From Kiritimatiellia bacterium (GTDB lineage: Bacteria > Verrucomicrobiota > Kiritimatiellia > RFP12 > UBA1067): a DNA stretch of 64,000 nucleotides. Below the pieces are notes generated by a model. That model ran no database searches. It worked only from the letters and a program-made list of their open reading frames with translations, and was not told where the DNA came from. The translations under genes were made by a program, and so were the position numbers. The stretch spans positions 1 to 64,000 of the forward strand of contig JAQIBS010000080.1 of assembly GCA_027858965.1 (NCBI GenBank), given 5' to 3'. Below, one piece after another: positions 1-9,148 of this stretch. Position 1 is the first letter of the stretch. Every line of letters starts with the position of its first letter.

Positions 1-1148
1 GTGAAAATTCATTCAACGGCAAAGTGCATATGGCTGCCATGGAAAAGCAAGGTGGCTGTGAAATAGTTTGCGGTGCCTTCGGAAGCACGCGACATAGTTC
101 GTTTGAATCAGGCAAAAAAATTGATCTGCCATTAAAGCGTATCTATGGTACATACCGCGAGATGTTTAAAAGAGAACGGACTGTTCCCATAAAAGAGAGA
201 ATGCAAATGGTTGTAATTCTCACACCCAACACCATGCATTACCCAATTGCTATGTCAGCTATTGATGCCAGGTTCCCAATTCTAAGTGAGAAACCCTTTT
301 CAAGTAATCTTGATGAAGCCCTCAATCTCAGCCGCAGAGTACGCGATGAAAAACTGATTTACGGGATTGCAATCCCCTATGAAGGCTACCCCATTCTTCA
401 AAAAGCCCACTCACTCATACATGACGAGTGCGCCATCGGCAATATCCGTAAAGTTGTTGTCGAATATCAACTGGGTTGGTTGGCCAAAAGACTTGAAACT
501 GATGGACATAAACAGGCAAGCTGGCGTACAGACCCCCGTCGTTGCGGACCTGCCGGATGCCTGGTAGATCATGCATCCCACTGTTTTTATCTGGCTGAAT
601 GGCTAACAGGACTGACTGTCAGCGAGGTTAACGGAGATTTACGATCTTCCATTGCCGGAAGAATGCTTGATGACGATGCCACCGTTATGGTCCGCTTTGA
701 GAATGGAGCACGTGGCGTTTTTGTAACAAGTCAAATTGCCGTTGGCGAACAGGATGGAATCAGAATTAAAATATCTGGCGACAAAGGTGCGCTCAAATGG
801 AATCAGCACTCACCAGAAAAACTTATATTAAGCACCTTGGAAGGTAAAGAAGAGCTCTTTGAAGAGGGTCCCTCGTTCAAGGAACTTAAAGAAACCAATG
901 AACCATCACCATTTGGGTATGACGAGGCCTACATCAATGCACTATCCAATTGCTATGGCAGTTTCTTTGAGTATCTCCAAAACCCCAAAGAGAGTAATTT
1001 AGAGAAAGCCGCCTTTGCGACAGTTCCTAATGGTCTGCGCTCTGTAACATTTATTCATACTGTGCTCAAAAATATTGCACCAGTTGATGAAAATACGCCT
1101 GCCACTAAATGGACTGAGCTTGTGATACCTCCTATCCCGACTCTCTGA
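1..1148 (+). CDS. Gfo/Idh/MocA family oxidoreductase, 5' end outside window
   Basis: This is the C-terminal part of an NAD(P)-dependent sugar- or cyclitol-type dehydrogenase. The reading frame is open to the left edge, so the start and most of the Rossmann glycine motif lie outside. The text NGKVHMAAMEKQGG matches the region just after the nucleotide-binding loop. Further on come VVILTPNTMHYPIA, SEKPFSSNLDEAL (the E-K-P motif that holds the catalytic lysine in this family) and QASWRTDPRRCGPAGCLVDH, followed by the beta-sheet substrate domain (RFENGARGVFVTSQIA). Family members oxidise or reduce sugars, inositols or amino sugars in the cytoplasm; the substrate cannot be told from sequence. No signal peptide can be judged. 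The next gene downstream is a broken fragment, so no operon is apparent. Confidence 0.9.
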   Translation, partial: ENSFNGKVHMAAMEKQGGCEIVCGAFGSTRHSSFESGKKIDLPLKRIYGTYREMFKRERTVPIKERMQMVVILTPNTMHYPIAMSAIDARFPILSEKPFSSNLDEALNLSRRVRDEKLIYGIAIPYEGYPILQKAHSLIHDECAIGNIRKVVVEYQLGWLAKRLETDGHKQASWRTDPRRCGPAGCLVDHASHCFYLAEWLTGLTVSEVNGDLRSSIAGRMLDDDATVMVRFENGARGVFVTSQIAVGEQDGIRIKISGDKGALKWNQHSPEKLILSTLEGKEELFEEGPSFKELKETNEPSPFGYDEAYINALSNCYGSFFEYLQNPKESNLEKAAFATVPNGLRSVTFIHTVLKNIAPVDENTPATKWTELVIPPIPTL

Positions 1149-1152
1149 ATAA

Positions 1153-1872
1153 GGCATATCAATCACCGCAATAAACATCTCTGCTCTTGAGAACATGACC
1201 TTAAAGATGAAATACGATGACGGTTTTATGGCCTATCTGAACGGCACCCCGGTGGCATCGCGGAATGCGCCTCTCGCTCCGCAATACAACTCATCTGCAA
1301 CAGAACGCAATCTGGATGCTGGAGCAGTGCTCTATGAAAATATTGATATATCCGGCTATTTAACATTCCTGCAAACCGGTAATAATGTTCTGGCCATTCA
1401 TGCTCTCAACTTTGCCCCGCAGAACGAGGACTTCCTTATTATCCCGGAGATGAGTGCATTAACAGCTCCGATTCTTGACCCCGCACAGGCCGGCTATTTT
1501 CTGGAGCCGACCCCCGGTGAAGAGAATGCACTATCAGCAAGTATACTCGGTCCGATTATAACCAGGACCGGTCATTCCCCTTCTGAGCCTCTCACCACGG
1601 AGGATCTGCTCGTAACCGCAAAAGTAGCACAGACTTTTAACCCGGTCAGCTCCGTAACACTGCACTACAGAGCAATGTATAACAGCGAGTCAACCCTTGC
1701 TATGGTCGACAATGGCAGTGGAGGCGATGCTATCGCCGGCGATGGAGTATACAGCGCAACAATACAGAGGGATCATCTACAGTCGAGTTCACAGCTCTCT
1801 CTATCAACCGATGAAAGTGGTTCGTTTAAGTGTAACCAAGTAAGAGTGGCGTTTAAGTGTCTATCCACTTAA
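1153..1872 (+). pseudogene. Fragment of a large secreted lamin-tail/CotH-type protein
   Basis: The frame is open from the TAA at 1150-1152 and reads straight into family sequence with no start codon or RBS, so the 5' part is missing. The text LKMKYDDGFMAYLNGTPVA, then NVLAIHALN, then AGYFLEPTPGEEN matches the domain order of very large PVC surface proteins that carry lamin-tail and CotH-kinase-like domains. A Y-x-x-x-D-N-G-x-x-G-D-x-x-A-G-D-G-V-Y loop follows. At about residue 215 the homology stops, and the frame runs into repeats containing CGTTTAAGTG before a chance stop. It is therefore truncated at both ends, and the 3' break coincides with an IS-like inverted repeat. It is unlikely to be functional. 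Confidence 0.7.
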
Positions 1873-1902
1873 ACGGCTACACTTACTCCATACCCTTAAA
1901 CG
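1823..1902. repeat. Four-copy CGTTTAAGTG direct/inverted repeats, possible IS end
   Basis: CGTTTAAGTG occurs at 1823-1832 and again 27 bases later at 1850-1859. Its exact reverse complement is at 1866-1875, and a one-mismatch copy is at 1893-1902. Copies two and three form a hairpin with a six-base loop. Spaced multiple terminal repeats are a feature of IS21-type ends, and the array sits exactly where the upstream fragment loses homology. No transposase is present, so this can only be called a candidate relic of a mobile element. Confidence 0.4.
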
Positions 1903-1976
1903 GATACTCGTAAACGACCAGCTTACACGCTCCGTGACCGTCCTGGGGTCCTACAAGCCTTCGGCTGAAAGCAGCT

Positions 1977-3050
1977 TTAGTACGTAAAGTTGGCATTCGG
2001 ATCGGTGGAACCGGGAGCGGTTCCTCCAGAGTCACCGGAAATGGCAGTACACACCGTCCGAAGTACCACCAGACAGGCATTGTTTGCCGCCACTTCCCAG
2101 TTACTACTGTTTCCGGAAGCGGTATTGCGCGAAATAAAGTTTCCACTATAATCCACATCGATCCCGCGGTCATTATCTGTCACATTATTTTCGTCGATCC
2201 GGTTGCCGGAACCGGTCGCATGGATGCCGGCTCCATCCCCGTCGGCGCCGTTTTGGTCACATTTATTTTCCGTCACCAGACAATAGGAAGAAACTTTGAT
2301 TCCATCCCCCTGGTTGTAGGATGCGGTGCACTCCCGAACAATTGATCCAGAGTTCATATAAATGCCGATTCCCCCATTGCTACGGGCAGTGCAGCCGCGC
2401 AGAACCGAATCTTTGCCGACAATAATACCATACGAACCCTCGTTCGAATCGGCAACACAGCCCGTCAGAACCGATCCTTCTCCAACTTGAATGCCTATCT
2501 CATTGGCGATCACCCGGCAATCGGTGAGCCGCGCCGCACCGCTGGAATAAATCCCGGCAACCGAACAACCCGACACCGACAGTTTTTCAAAAAGAGCACC
2601 TGCCATATTACAATTAATACCCTTCCCCGATGTGAATCCTGTGATAGAGCCGTTGCGGATAGTGAAATCATCCTCTCCAGAACCAACATAAACCCCCTCC
2701 CCGCCAACGCCACCGGATCCCTTTAAAATTTTAAACCCATTGAGATCGAGCGTCACCCCCGAGGCGTTAATCATGATCCCATATGACTTGATGACTTCAA
2801 GGTTCCCGCTCAGGTAATAAGAACCCGGCTCGGTGATCGTGTGGTGAACACTAGGGTTTCCCGCCACCGTTGTAATATCAATCCGCGTAACCACGGCGTC
2901 AACCGCATTACTCACACCTGCAATCGCCGAGTCAATCTCGTCGAGGGTTTTCATCGTCGCGCCCGGTGCGCCCGGCGGAGTCAAACTTCCCTGTCCAAAG
3001 GCCATCCCTGCCATACACATCACGGCAACTGCTACTTTATATATTCTCAT
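1977..3050 (-). CDS. Secreted right-handed parallel beta-helix protein
   Basis: 357 residues. A signal peptide (MRIYKVAVAVMCMAGMAFGQ, cleavage near residue 19) is followed by the linker GSLTPPGAPGATMKTLDEID, typical of PVC beta-helix proteins. Then comes a short beta domain (HTITEPGSYYLSGNL, GVTLDLNGF) and many 20-24-residue helix rungs such as CTARSNGGIGIYMNSGSIVR and NRIDENNVTDNDRGIDV. The C-terminus PNANFTY is also seen in such proteins. These proteins fold like pectate lyases, but no catalytic motif is recognisable, so polysaccharide binding or a surface role is as likely as hydrolysis. It is transcribed away from the broken upstream fragment and has no operon partner. Confidence 0.8.
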   Translation of the reverse strand: MRIYKVAVAVMCMAGMAFGQGSLTPPGAPGATMKTLDEIDSAIAGVSNAVDAVVTRIDITTVAGNPSVHHTITEPGSYYLSGNLEVIKSYGIMINASGVTLDLNGFKILKGSGGVGGEGVYVGSGEDDFTIRNGSITGFTSGKGINCNMAGALFEKLSVSGCSVAGIYSSGAARLTDCRVIANEIGIQVGEGSVLTGCVADSNEGSYGIIVGKDSVLRGCTARSNGGIGIYMNSGSIVRECTASYNQGDGIKVSSYCLVTENKCDQNGADGDGAGIHATGSGNRIDENNVTDNDRGIDVDYSGNFISRNTASGNSSNWEVAANNACLVVLRTVCTAISGDSGGTAPGSTDPNANFTY

Positions 3051-3090
3051 TTTATGTTCTCCTTTAAGATTGGCTTAGGGATCAGCCCTT

Positions 3091-3552
3091 GATTTAGAAT
3101 TTAACCTCACGTGTATAAATAACATTGAGCAAAAAACAGAATTTTTACTTAGTATTAACAAGAACCTTTAACTCTAACAACGATAAAACATTAACTAAGA
3201 TGTATTACAATGTCAAGCCGTGTGGGGTGTAAAAGTTTCAAAATTAAATGGGCCATCTAAGATCAACGGACGAGGATGATCCCGATACAATCGGGGGTGG
3301 ACCTGAACAAAAAAGTCTGCGCGAGAGTGAAAGAGGTAATTGTTGGAGGGACCTCCATTCCATGCAATGTCTTTCTCGGAAAGCTTATATAAGATGGATA
3401 ATTTTCTTTGCATTAATTCGCTTAACAGTAAGAATTCAACTAAATTGAATCACACCCACCCTTGTTCAAGTTGACAATTAAGCATGAATTATGTATATTT
3501 ACTTGTAGTCAAAGATGTGGATCAAAATAATAACAAAGAGGTAGAATAAATT
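3091..3552. other. Spacer between divergent beta-helix genes
   Basis: About 460 bases separate the divergent secreted-protein genes. Short open frames on both strands around 3213-3448 have no recognisable family and no RBS, so none is called. The right end holds the promoter of the 1839-residue protein. The left part is AT-rich and presumably holds the promoter of the minus-strand gene, but no clear -35/-10 pair was found for it. Confidence 0.5.
3471..3499 (+). promoter_or_regulatory. Sigma70-type promoter for the 1839-residue secreted protein
   Basis: TTGACA (3471-3476) is followed after exactly 17 bases by TATATT (3494-3499). The -35 is perfect and the -10 has one mismatch. The start codon is at 3553, preceded by AGAGGT at 3537-3542, so a short leader is expected. 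Confidence 0.75.
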
Positions 3553-6500
3553 ATGATTAATATGTATATTTCCAACAGAGTCTGGATTGTGTTTTTAATG
3601 GCCTTTTGTTTATTAGTCGGTGTGTCTGTGTGCGAGGGAAAGGACCCGGTTCCCGTGCCGGATGCGACTTATGTGGATGCGGCCCAACCTAACGATTCGG
3701 GGGATGGCGCTAGCTGGGCAACCGCAAAGAAGACGATTCAGGCGGCCGTCGATGTCGCTGCTACAGACGGAACCGTTTGGGTGACCAACGGGATGTATGC
3801 TATCGGTGGTGCTGCGGCTCTGGATGATATTCAAATGAACCGGGTTTATTTTGCGCGTCCGATGACGATTCGGTCGGTCAATGGCCCTGACGTGACGACG
3901 ATTGTCGGGGCTGCCGGTTCGAATGGATCAAATGATGTCGATTCCATTCGCGGGGTGCTGATGACAGCCGATAGCTCACTTCTCGGATTTACGGTGTCGG
4001 GTGGCTATACCATCAAGACGGACGAGTATCCGAATTATAATCGTGACGGTGCAGGCATCTGGATGACAGATGGCTGTGTGGTCTCCAACTGTGTGATTTC
4101 TGGGAATACAACAACCGCCAACGGTGGCGGGGTTTATCTTTCAAACGGCGGGCTTTTAACCCATTCCGAAATTAGGGACAACCAGTCGGAGAACGGCGGC
4201 GGCGGCATTTATTTGAATTATGGAGGAACCGTTAACAATTGTACCATTCTGAATAATGTGGACGTCAGCTGGAACGGTGGAGGCGGTGCCTGCATTGATG
4301 GTAGCGGAATGATTAATAATTCCACATTTTATGGAAATCAGTCGGAAACGGGAGGCGGGATTAAAGCCAGTGGGATGATGCCGGGTGAGGTGGTGGTTAA
4401 CAATTGTCTTGTTTATGACAATCTGGCTACGGGAGTTGGCGGGGGTATTTGTGGAGACCAGGCTTTAGTCGTTAACTGCACCCTGATTGAAAATGAAGCA
4501 CAGGATACCATGAATGGCGGCGGTGGTTTCGGTGAGTCAATGATGGGCGGCAGCAGTTTGTACAACTGTATTATTTGGAATAATACGGCTCCAATCAATT
4601 CAGCTTTTCATCTCCTTTCGTATGGCGAAGAATGGAGTATGAGTGTTGTTTCCAATGTTTGCGCTTCGTCCGGTGTAACCAGTGGTGTGGCTGGGTGTAT
4701 TACGAACAACCCTTTCTTTGTGGATGTCGCTGCAACGAATTATCAATTGCAAGTGACTTCCCCCTGTGCGAATGCTGGCGTCAATGAGATTCAGCTCAAT
4801 CCGAAAGTGACCGTGATTGAGCTTTCCTCAACCGATCTGGCGGAGAACGACCGCATCGTGAATGGCACTGTGGACATAGGAGCCTATGAGGAACCCACGG
4901 TTCTTCCAACGTATGAGATCTCTACTACGGCGGGCGCTAACGGAACGTTAACCCCAGCAAACCCAGAGGTTTATCAGGGTTATAATCAGACGTTTTTGAT
5001 TCAACCTGCCATTGGGTATCGTGTAAATTCTCTAACGATAGACGACTCTCCCATTACACCGGCAGAAAGCTATACATTCATGAATGTGGATTCGATACAC
5101 ACGATTGAGGCAACCTTTGTGGCTGATCCGCAGAATCTGACCGTGACCAGCGGTTCAGGTGATGGGTCTTACACTTACGATGCGGTGATTCCCGTTTCGA
5201 CCGATTCGCCAGCAGACGGAACGCATTTTTCCCATTGGACCGTTGTTCCGGCAGAATATACTGCCAATCTGGGCGACTCATCTTCCGCCAGCACAACCTT
5301 CACCATGCCGTATGCGCCGGTTACGCTTTCCGCGAACTACGAAGCGGTTGTTGAGGTGAAAAATGTTTCTGCGGCGCAACGTCCAGGAACCAAACTGGTG
5401 GATATTTCTTATGAGGTATTTTGCGGATCAACCAATGTGGTTTCGGTTGCGCTCTACGTTGAAGACGACACAAATTTGGTGAGCGCCGTCAGTGTGTCTG
5501 GCGATGTCGGATCTGGAATTCTGACGGGAACCGGAAAAATGATGTGCTGGGACATGGGCGCGGACTGGAATGGTCAGGTTTCAGATCTGACCTTCCGAGT
5601 GATTGCGTTCGAGAGTGCCGCAATGGCAGGAATGGTTGAAATTCCGGCTGGAGCCAATGTGGGAACCAACATCCTCGTGACTGGAGAGAGCTACGATTAC
5701 TACTCTAACGTGAACTTCCCGGCAACCTATTCACTGCAGCTTGACATCCCTATTTGCATGGATGAAACATCTATTACGAAAGCGCAGTGGGACACAGTGT
5801 TTGCCTGGGCGGAATCCCATGGGTACAGCTTTGGTTTTGCTGGCGTGGCGAAGGGTGCCGATCACCCAATAACAGAGGTTAGTTGGTATGATGCCCTCAA
5901 ATGGTGTAATGCCCGCAGTGAAATGGAGGGTAAATCCCCCTGTTATACCGATGGTGGGAGTCCGTATAAAACGGGAAGCTTGGTTCCGATCTGTAACGCA
6001 GCAGTTGACGGTTACCGCCTGCCATTCTCTGAAGAATGGGAATACGCTGCGCGTGGTGGGTTGGTCAGTACGCGTTTCCCTAATGGGAACACGTTGTCGC
6101 AAACCGATGCCAATGTGATGGACGACAATTACCAGTATCACCCTATTTATTCGGTTGGAGATTATCCCTACACGAGTCCGGTCAAAGCATTTCCCGCTAA
6201 TGGCTATGGTTTGTATGATATGGCGGGGAATATCGCAAACTGGTGTTTTGATCAGAGGGGCTCCTATCGCGTGGCACGCAACGGTTACTGGGGGGATAAT
6301 GCATACGGTTCTCTCATTGGTTTAGAAAAGTCATCATATCCGCCTAATTACTCTGACAGTATTGGGCTACGAACCGTCTGGAGCAAGGCGGACCGGATTG
6401 AGAGTATCCCCGGTGTCGTTAACGCAGTCGTCGATTCGCGGAACTACACACTAACCGTTGCTTCAAGGGCGAACGGAACGCTCAATAGCGTTTCCAGACG

Positions 6501-9072
6501 TGGTTATTATGATCTTGGGAAAAGTAGCGGTGCAGTGAAACCGTACCCGGATCAGGATACGGTGGCCTATAAGCACTCCGATGACAAAGAGAACACGTTT
6601 TCATCGTACGCCTCAGCCTCTGTCGGAGACGATTATAAGATTCCAAACCCGTCAGGCGACCCAGCCAACATTGTGGAAAGCATGATTGCCGCCTTCAGCA
6701 TGGTGCCGGGTGCCAGCGCAGGCTATAGCTCTATTCAAGTCGACCCGCAAACCGGAACAATGAGGGCCAGTGCGGCTGCAAAGAATCTAGGTGGACCTGC
6801 CCATTGGATTGATTCATATGGAGATACGCGTGATTACTCCATCTATCAGACGTGGGGTTTGGGCGAAGGTGAAGGGGGCACACACCGTTTATATGAAGTG
6901 ACCGGATCGGAGCCGTTCAACATGACGTTGGATTTGAACTACAGCGGAGAAATCGAGTCCGGGATGGGAAGCGCTTCGGGATATTCGTCGATGACGCTGG
7001 TAACACTCATAAAAGATAAGGAAACGTACTTCGCGGCCTTCGAAAATACGCAGTGGATGAACTGGGCAATGGCTGGCGATATGTCCGGGATTTCGAATGA
7101 CTATGATTTGGTCTTTGGGGAGGGTCAGGAAGTCGCGGAGCTTCTGCTGAAGGAGTCTTACTCCGATGGATACGGAGTCGATGAGGAGTTTGAGGGTGCG
7201 ATTCTGGGAGACCGGCACTATACTATTTCGGTTCAGCCCGGTGATTTAATTATGGTGGATGACCTGATTGCTGTGTCGGCAGTCACCATGAATCCGGTGG
7301 AGATTCTGAGTATCTCGCGGCGGGCGCGATCCGATGGGTTTACCGTAACGTCTGACGTAGGTGTTGAGGCGGGCTCCGGCGGCGGATTGAATGACTATCC
7401 GTTTGGAGAGGCTGAGACGATCGGGACTTCAATGCCAACCGTCGGGGTTTCCTCCAACTATTGCTGGGGGTCGGTCGTTACCTGTTCGGTGGATTCCGTT
7501 GATGGACACATCAATTCCGGCTGGACCGGAACGGGTAGTGTTCCCGCTATTGGGACGGCGATGAATACGGGCGCGATCACTCTGTCAGAACTCAACTCTT
7601 CCATTACCTGGAATTGGGATTTTGAGGGGTATGCGTTGACCGTGCAAGGCGGAACGGGTTCCGGGACCTACGCAAACGGTGACGTCGCAGTTGTTTCGGC
7701 AGATCCTGCCGGGTTCTTTTACTGGAGTGGGGATCATGCCAATGATCTGGCAGACCCGTTTGCTGCCGTTACTTCGCTGAGAATGCCTGCTGAAAGTACC
7801 ATGTTGACGCCGGTTTATTATTCAGAAGAGGTCTATGTCAATGCCTCGATGCCGGATGACCTGCAAAGTGGACAGACCTGGGCAACCGCAAAGAAAACCA
7901 TTCAGGCTGCGGTTAATCTTGTCGCAGCCGACGGAATCGTTTGGGTCACGAATGGCGTCTATGATGTTGGAAGCGCAATCGCTTCCGGCGGTACGCTCTC
8001 TAATCGGGTTTGCATCACGCGCTCGATAGCGGTTCGCTCCATGAATGGGGCCGAGGTCACCTCCATCGTCGCCGATTCGATGCGCGCGGTCTATATGACT
8101 AATGGATGCGTACTTAGTGGATTTACCATCACAGGCGGAGTTGCCGACGGGGCGGACGGTGGCGGTGTTTATCTTGCAGACGGCAAACTCAATAACTGCA
8201 TCCTGCGGGGAAATGAGGCGGGCCGGTACGGTGGCGGACTTTATCTAGCCGGCGGATCGGTTGATAACTGTCTGATTATTGCGAACGATGCATCGGACGG
8301 CGGCGGCGTTTACCTCCTTCAGGACGGTGAACTCAACAACTGCACCGTAGCTACAAACGGGGCGTCCAACGGGACCGGCGGTGTTTCCCTGAACGGGGGC
8401 GGAGTCGTGAATAACTGCATCGTGTGGAACAACAGCGCAGCGGATCTATACAGCAATAACGGAACCGTGCGCAATACCTGTTCTTCAGACGGAGTGGCCA
8501 ACGATGTGGGTGGCTGTCTCATCGCCGATCCGCAGTTCGTGGATGCCGCGAATAGCGACTTCCAGCTTCTGTCAAGTTCGCCCTGCATCGACCAAGGCGA
8601 TAATGCGTACGCACCGGCCTCGAACGGTCTGGCAAACAAATCCCGTGTGATCAACGGAACCGTGGATATGGGTGCATATGAGTACTTCATTGTGGAAGCG
8701 GATGATGATGCAGATGGAATCCCTGATTGGTGGGAAATCCAATACTACGACGGATATACAAATGCGCCGGCTCTTCAACTGAGCTCCAACGGCGTAGACA
8801 CGGTCCAGGATGCCTTTATTGCCGGTCTCGACCCGAAGAATCCGGAGAGCCGATTCGTGGCACAGGTAATGCAGGTTTCCGGTGAAAAACCGCAGATCCG
8901 CTGGTCAGGGGTTCGCGGACGTGTCTATTCCGTTTATTGGACATCTGATTTGAAAACCGACTTCCAACTGTTGGAAGAGGATATTCCATGGACTCAGGAT
9001 GGTTTTGTGGATGAAGAAAATGATTCTGTAAAAACAAGATTCTATCAATTGAAAGTAAAGTTGGAAGACTGA
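3553..9072 (+). CDS. Giant secreted mosaic protein: two beta-helices, InlB-like repeats, FGE-like domain
   Basis: 1839 residues, exported (signal peptide about 1-29). Visible domains in order: beta-helix 1 (about 35-430, GGGVYLSNGG / GGGIYLNYGG rungs and a choice-of-anchor-Q-like end NGTVDIGAYEE); a divergent InlB-type repeat (about 451-530); an FGE/SUMF1-like fold (about 690-945: DETSITKAQWDTV, HPITEVSWYDALKWCNARS, YRLPFSEEWEYAARGG, YGLYDMAGNIANWCFD); an unrecognised segment; another InlB-like piece; beta-helix 2 (about 1427-1710) repeating the opening WATAKKTIQAAV and the ending NGTVDMGAYEY; and a C-terminal DDDADGIPDWWE calcium-type motif with a beta domain ending RFYQLKVKLED. The two helix modules look like an internal duplication. 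The role is probably cell-surface adhesion or carbohydrate handling. Formylglycine-generating activity is doubtful because no catalytic cysteine pair is evident. The gene is flanked by its own promoter and terminator. Confidence 0.8.
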   Translation: MINMYISNRVWIVFLMAFCLLVGVSVCEGKDPVPVPDATYVDAAQPNDSGDGASWATAKKTIQAAVDVAATDGTVWVTNGMYAIGGAAALDDIQMNRVYFARPMTIRSVNGPDVTTIVGAAGSNGSNDVDSIRGVLMTADSSLLGFTVSGGYTIKTDEYPNYNRDGAGIWMTDGCVVSNCVISGNTTTANGGGVYLSNGGLLTHSEIRDNQSENGGGGIYLNYGGTVNNCTILNNVDVSWNGGGGACIDGSGMINNSTFYGNQSETGGGIKASGMMPGEVVVNNCLVYDNLATGVGGGICGDQALVVNCTLIENEAQDTMNGGGGFGESMMGGSSLYNCIIWNNTAPINSAFHLLSYGEEWSMSVVSNVCASSGVTSGVAGCITNNPFFVDVAATNYQLQVTSPCANAGVNEIQLNPKVTVIELSSTDLAENDRIVNGTVDIGAYEEPTVLPTYEISTTAGANGTLTPANPEVYQGYNQTFLIQPAIGYRVNSLTIDDSPITPAESYTFMNVDSIHTIEATFVADPQNLTVTSGSGDGSYTYDAVIPVSTDSPADGTHFSHWTVVPAEYTANLGDSSSASTTFTMPYAPVTLSANYEAVVEVKNVSAAQRPGTKLVDISYEVFCGSTNVVSVALYVEDDTNLVSAVSVSGDVGSGILTGTGKMMCWDMGADWNGQVSDLTFRVIAFESAAMAGMVEIPAGANVGTNILVTGESYDYYSNVNFPATYSLQLDIPICMDETSITKAQWDTVFAWAESHGYSFGFAGVAKGADHPITEVSWYDALKWCNARSEMEGKSPCYTDGGSPYKTGSLVPICNAAVDGYRLPFSEEWEYAARGGLVSTRFPNGNTLSQTDANVMDDNYQYHPIYSVGDYPYTSPVKAFPANGYGLYDMAGNIANWCFDQRGSYRVARNGYWGDNAYGSLIGLEKSSYPPNYSDSIGLRTVWSKADRIESIPGVVNAVVDSRNYTLTVASRANGTLNSVSRRGYYDLGKSSGAVKPYPDQDTVAYKHSDDKENTFSSYASASVGDDYKIPNPSGDPANIVESMIAAFSMVPGASAGYSSIQVDPQTGTMRASAAAKNLGGPAHWIDSYGDTRDYSIYQTWGLGEGEGGTHRLYEVTGSEPFNMTLDLNYSGEIESGMGSASGYSSMTLVTLIKDKETYFAAFENTQWMNWAMAGDMSGISNDYDLVFGEGQEVAELLLKESYSDGYGVDEEFEGAILGDRHYTISVQPGDLIMVDDLIAVSAVTMNPVEILSISRRARSDGFTVTSDVGVEAGSGGGLNDYPFGEAETIGTSMPTVGVSSNYCWGSVVTCSVDSVDGHINSGWTGTGSVPAIGTAMNTGAITLSELNSSITWNWDFEGYALTVQGGTGSGTYANGDVAVVSADPAGFFYWSGDHANDLADPFAAVTSLRMPAESTMLTPVYYSEEVYVNASMPDDLQSGQTWATAKKTIQAAVNLVAADGIVWVTNGVYDVGSAIASGGTLSNRVCITRSIAVRSMNGAEVTSIVADSMRAVYMTNGCVLSGFTITGGVADGADGGGVYLADGKLNNCILRGNEAGRYGGGLYLAGGSVDNCLIIANDASDGGGVYLLQDGELNNCTVATNGASNGTGGVSLNGGGVVNNCIVWNNSAADLYSNNGTVRNTCSSDGVANDVGGCLIADPQFVDAANSDFQLLSSSPCIDQGDNAYAPASNGLANKSRVINGTVDMGAYEYFIVEADDDADGIPDWWEIQYYDGYTNAPALQLSSNGVDTVQDAFIAGLDPKNPESRFVAQVMQVSGEKPQIRWSGVRGRVYSVYWTSDLKTDFQLLEEDIPWTQDGFVDEENDSVKTRFYQLKVKLED

Positions 9073-9096
9073 TTACTTCACTAGGATCTGTTATGG

Positions 9097-9132
9097 AAAA
9101 GCTTGTAGATTTATAAAAATCTGCAAGCTTTT
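9097..9132. terminator. Rho-independent, probably bidirectional terminator
   Basis: A 16-base-pair stem, AAAAGCTTGTAGATTT (9097-9112) against AAATCTGCAAGCTTTT (9117-9132), has one G-T pair and a four-base loop. The stem ends in A and T runs on both sides. It lies between the convergent ends of the large secreted-protein gene (9072) and uvrB (9149), so it can end transcription from either side. Confidence 0.85.
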
Positions 9133-9148
9133 CGTTTTGCTGTTCACG

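Noticed and set aside
1823-1902. Complete insertion sequence
   Set aside because: No transposase-coding region lies on either side; only end-like repeats remain.
3213-3448. Overlapping short proteins on both strands
   Set aside because: No RBS, no family similarity and repeat-like text. They look like chance open frames in a promoter spacer.
5731-6141. Minus-strand open frame within the large secreted protein
   Set aside because: It is the shadow of a well-supported coding region on the other strand, with no start signals or family features.
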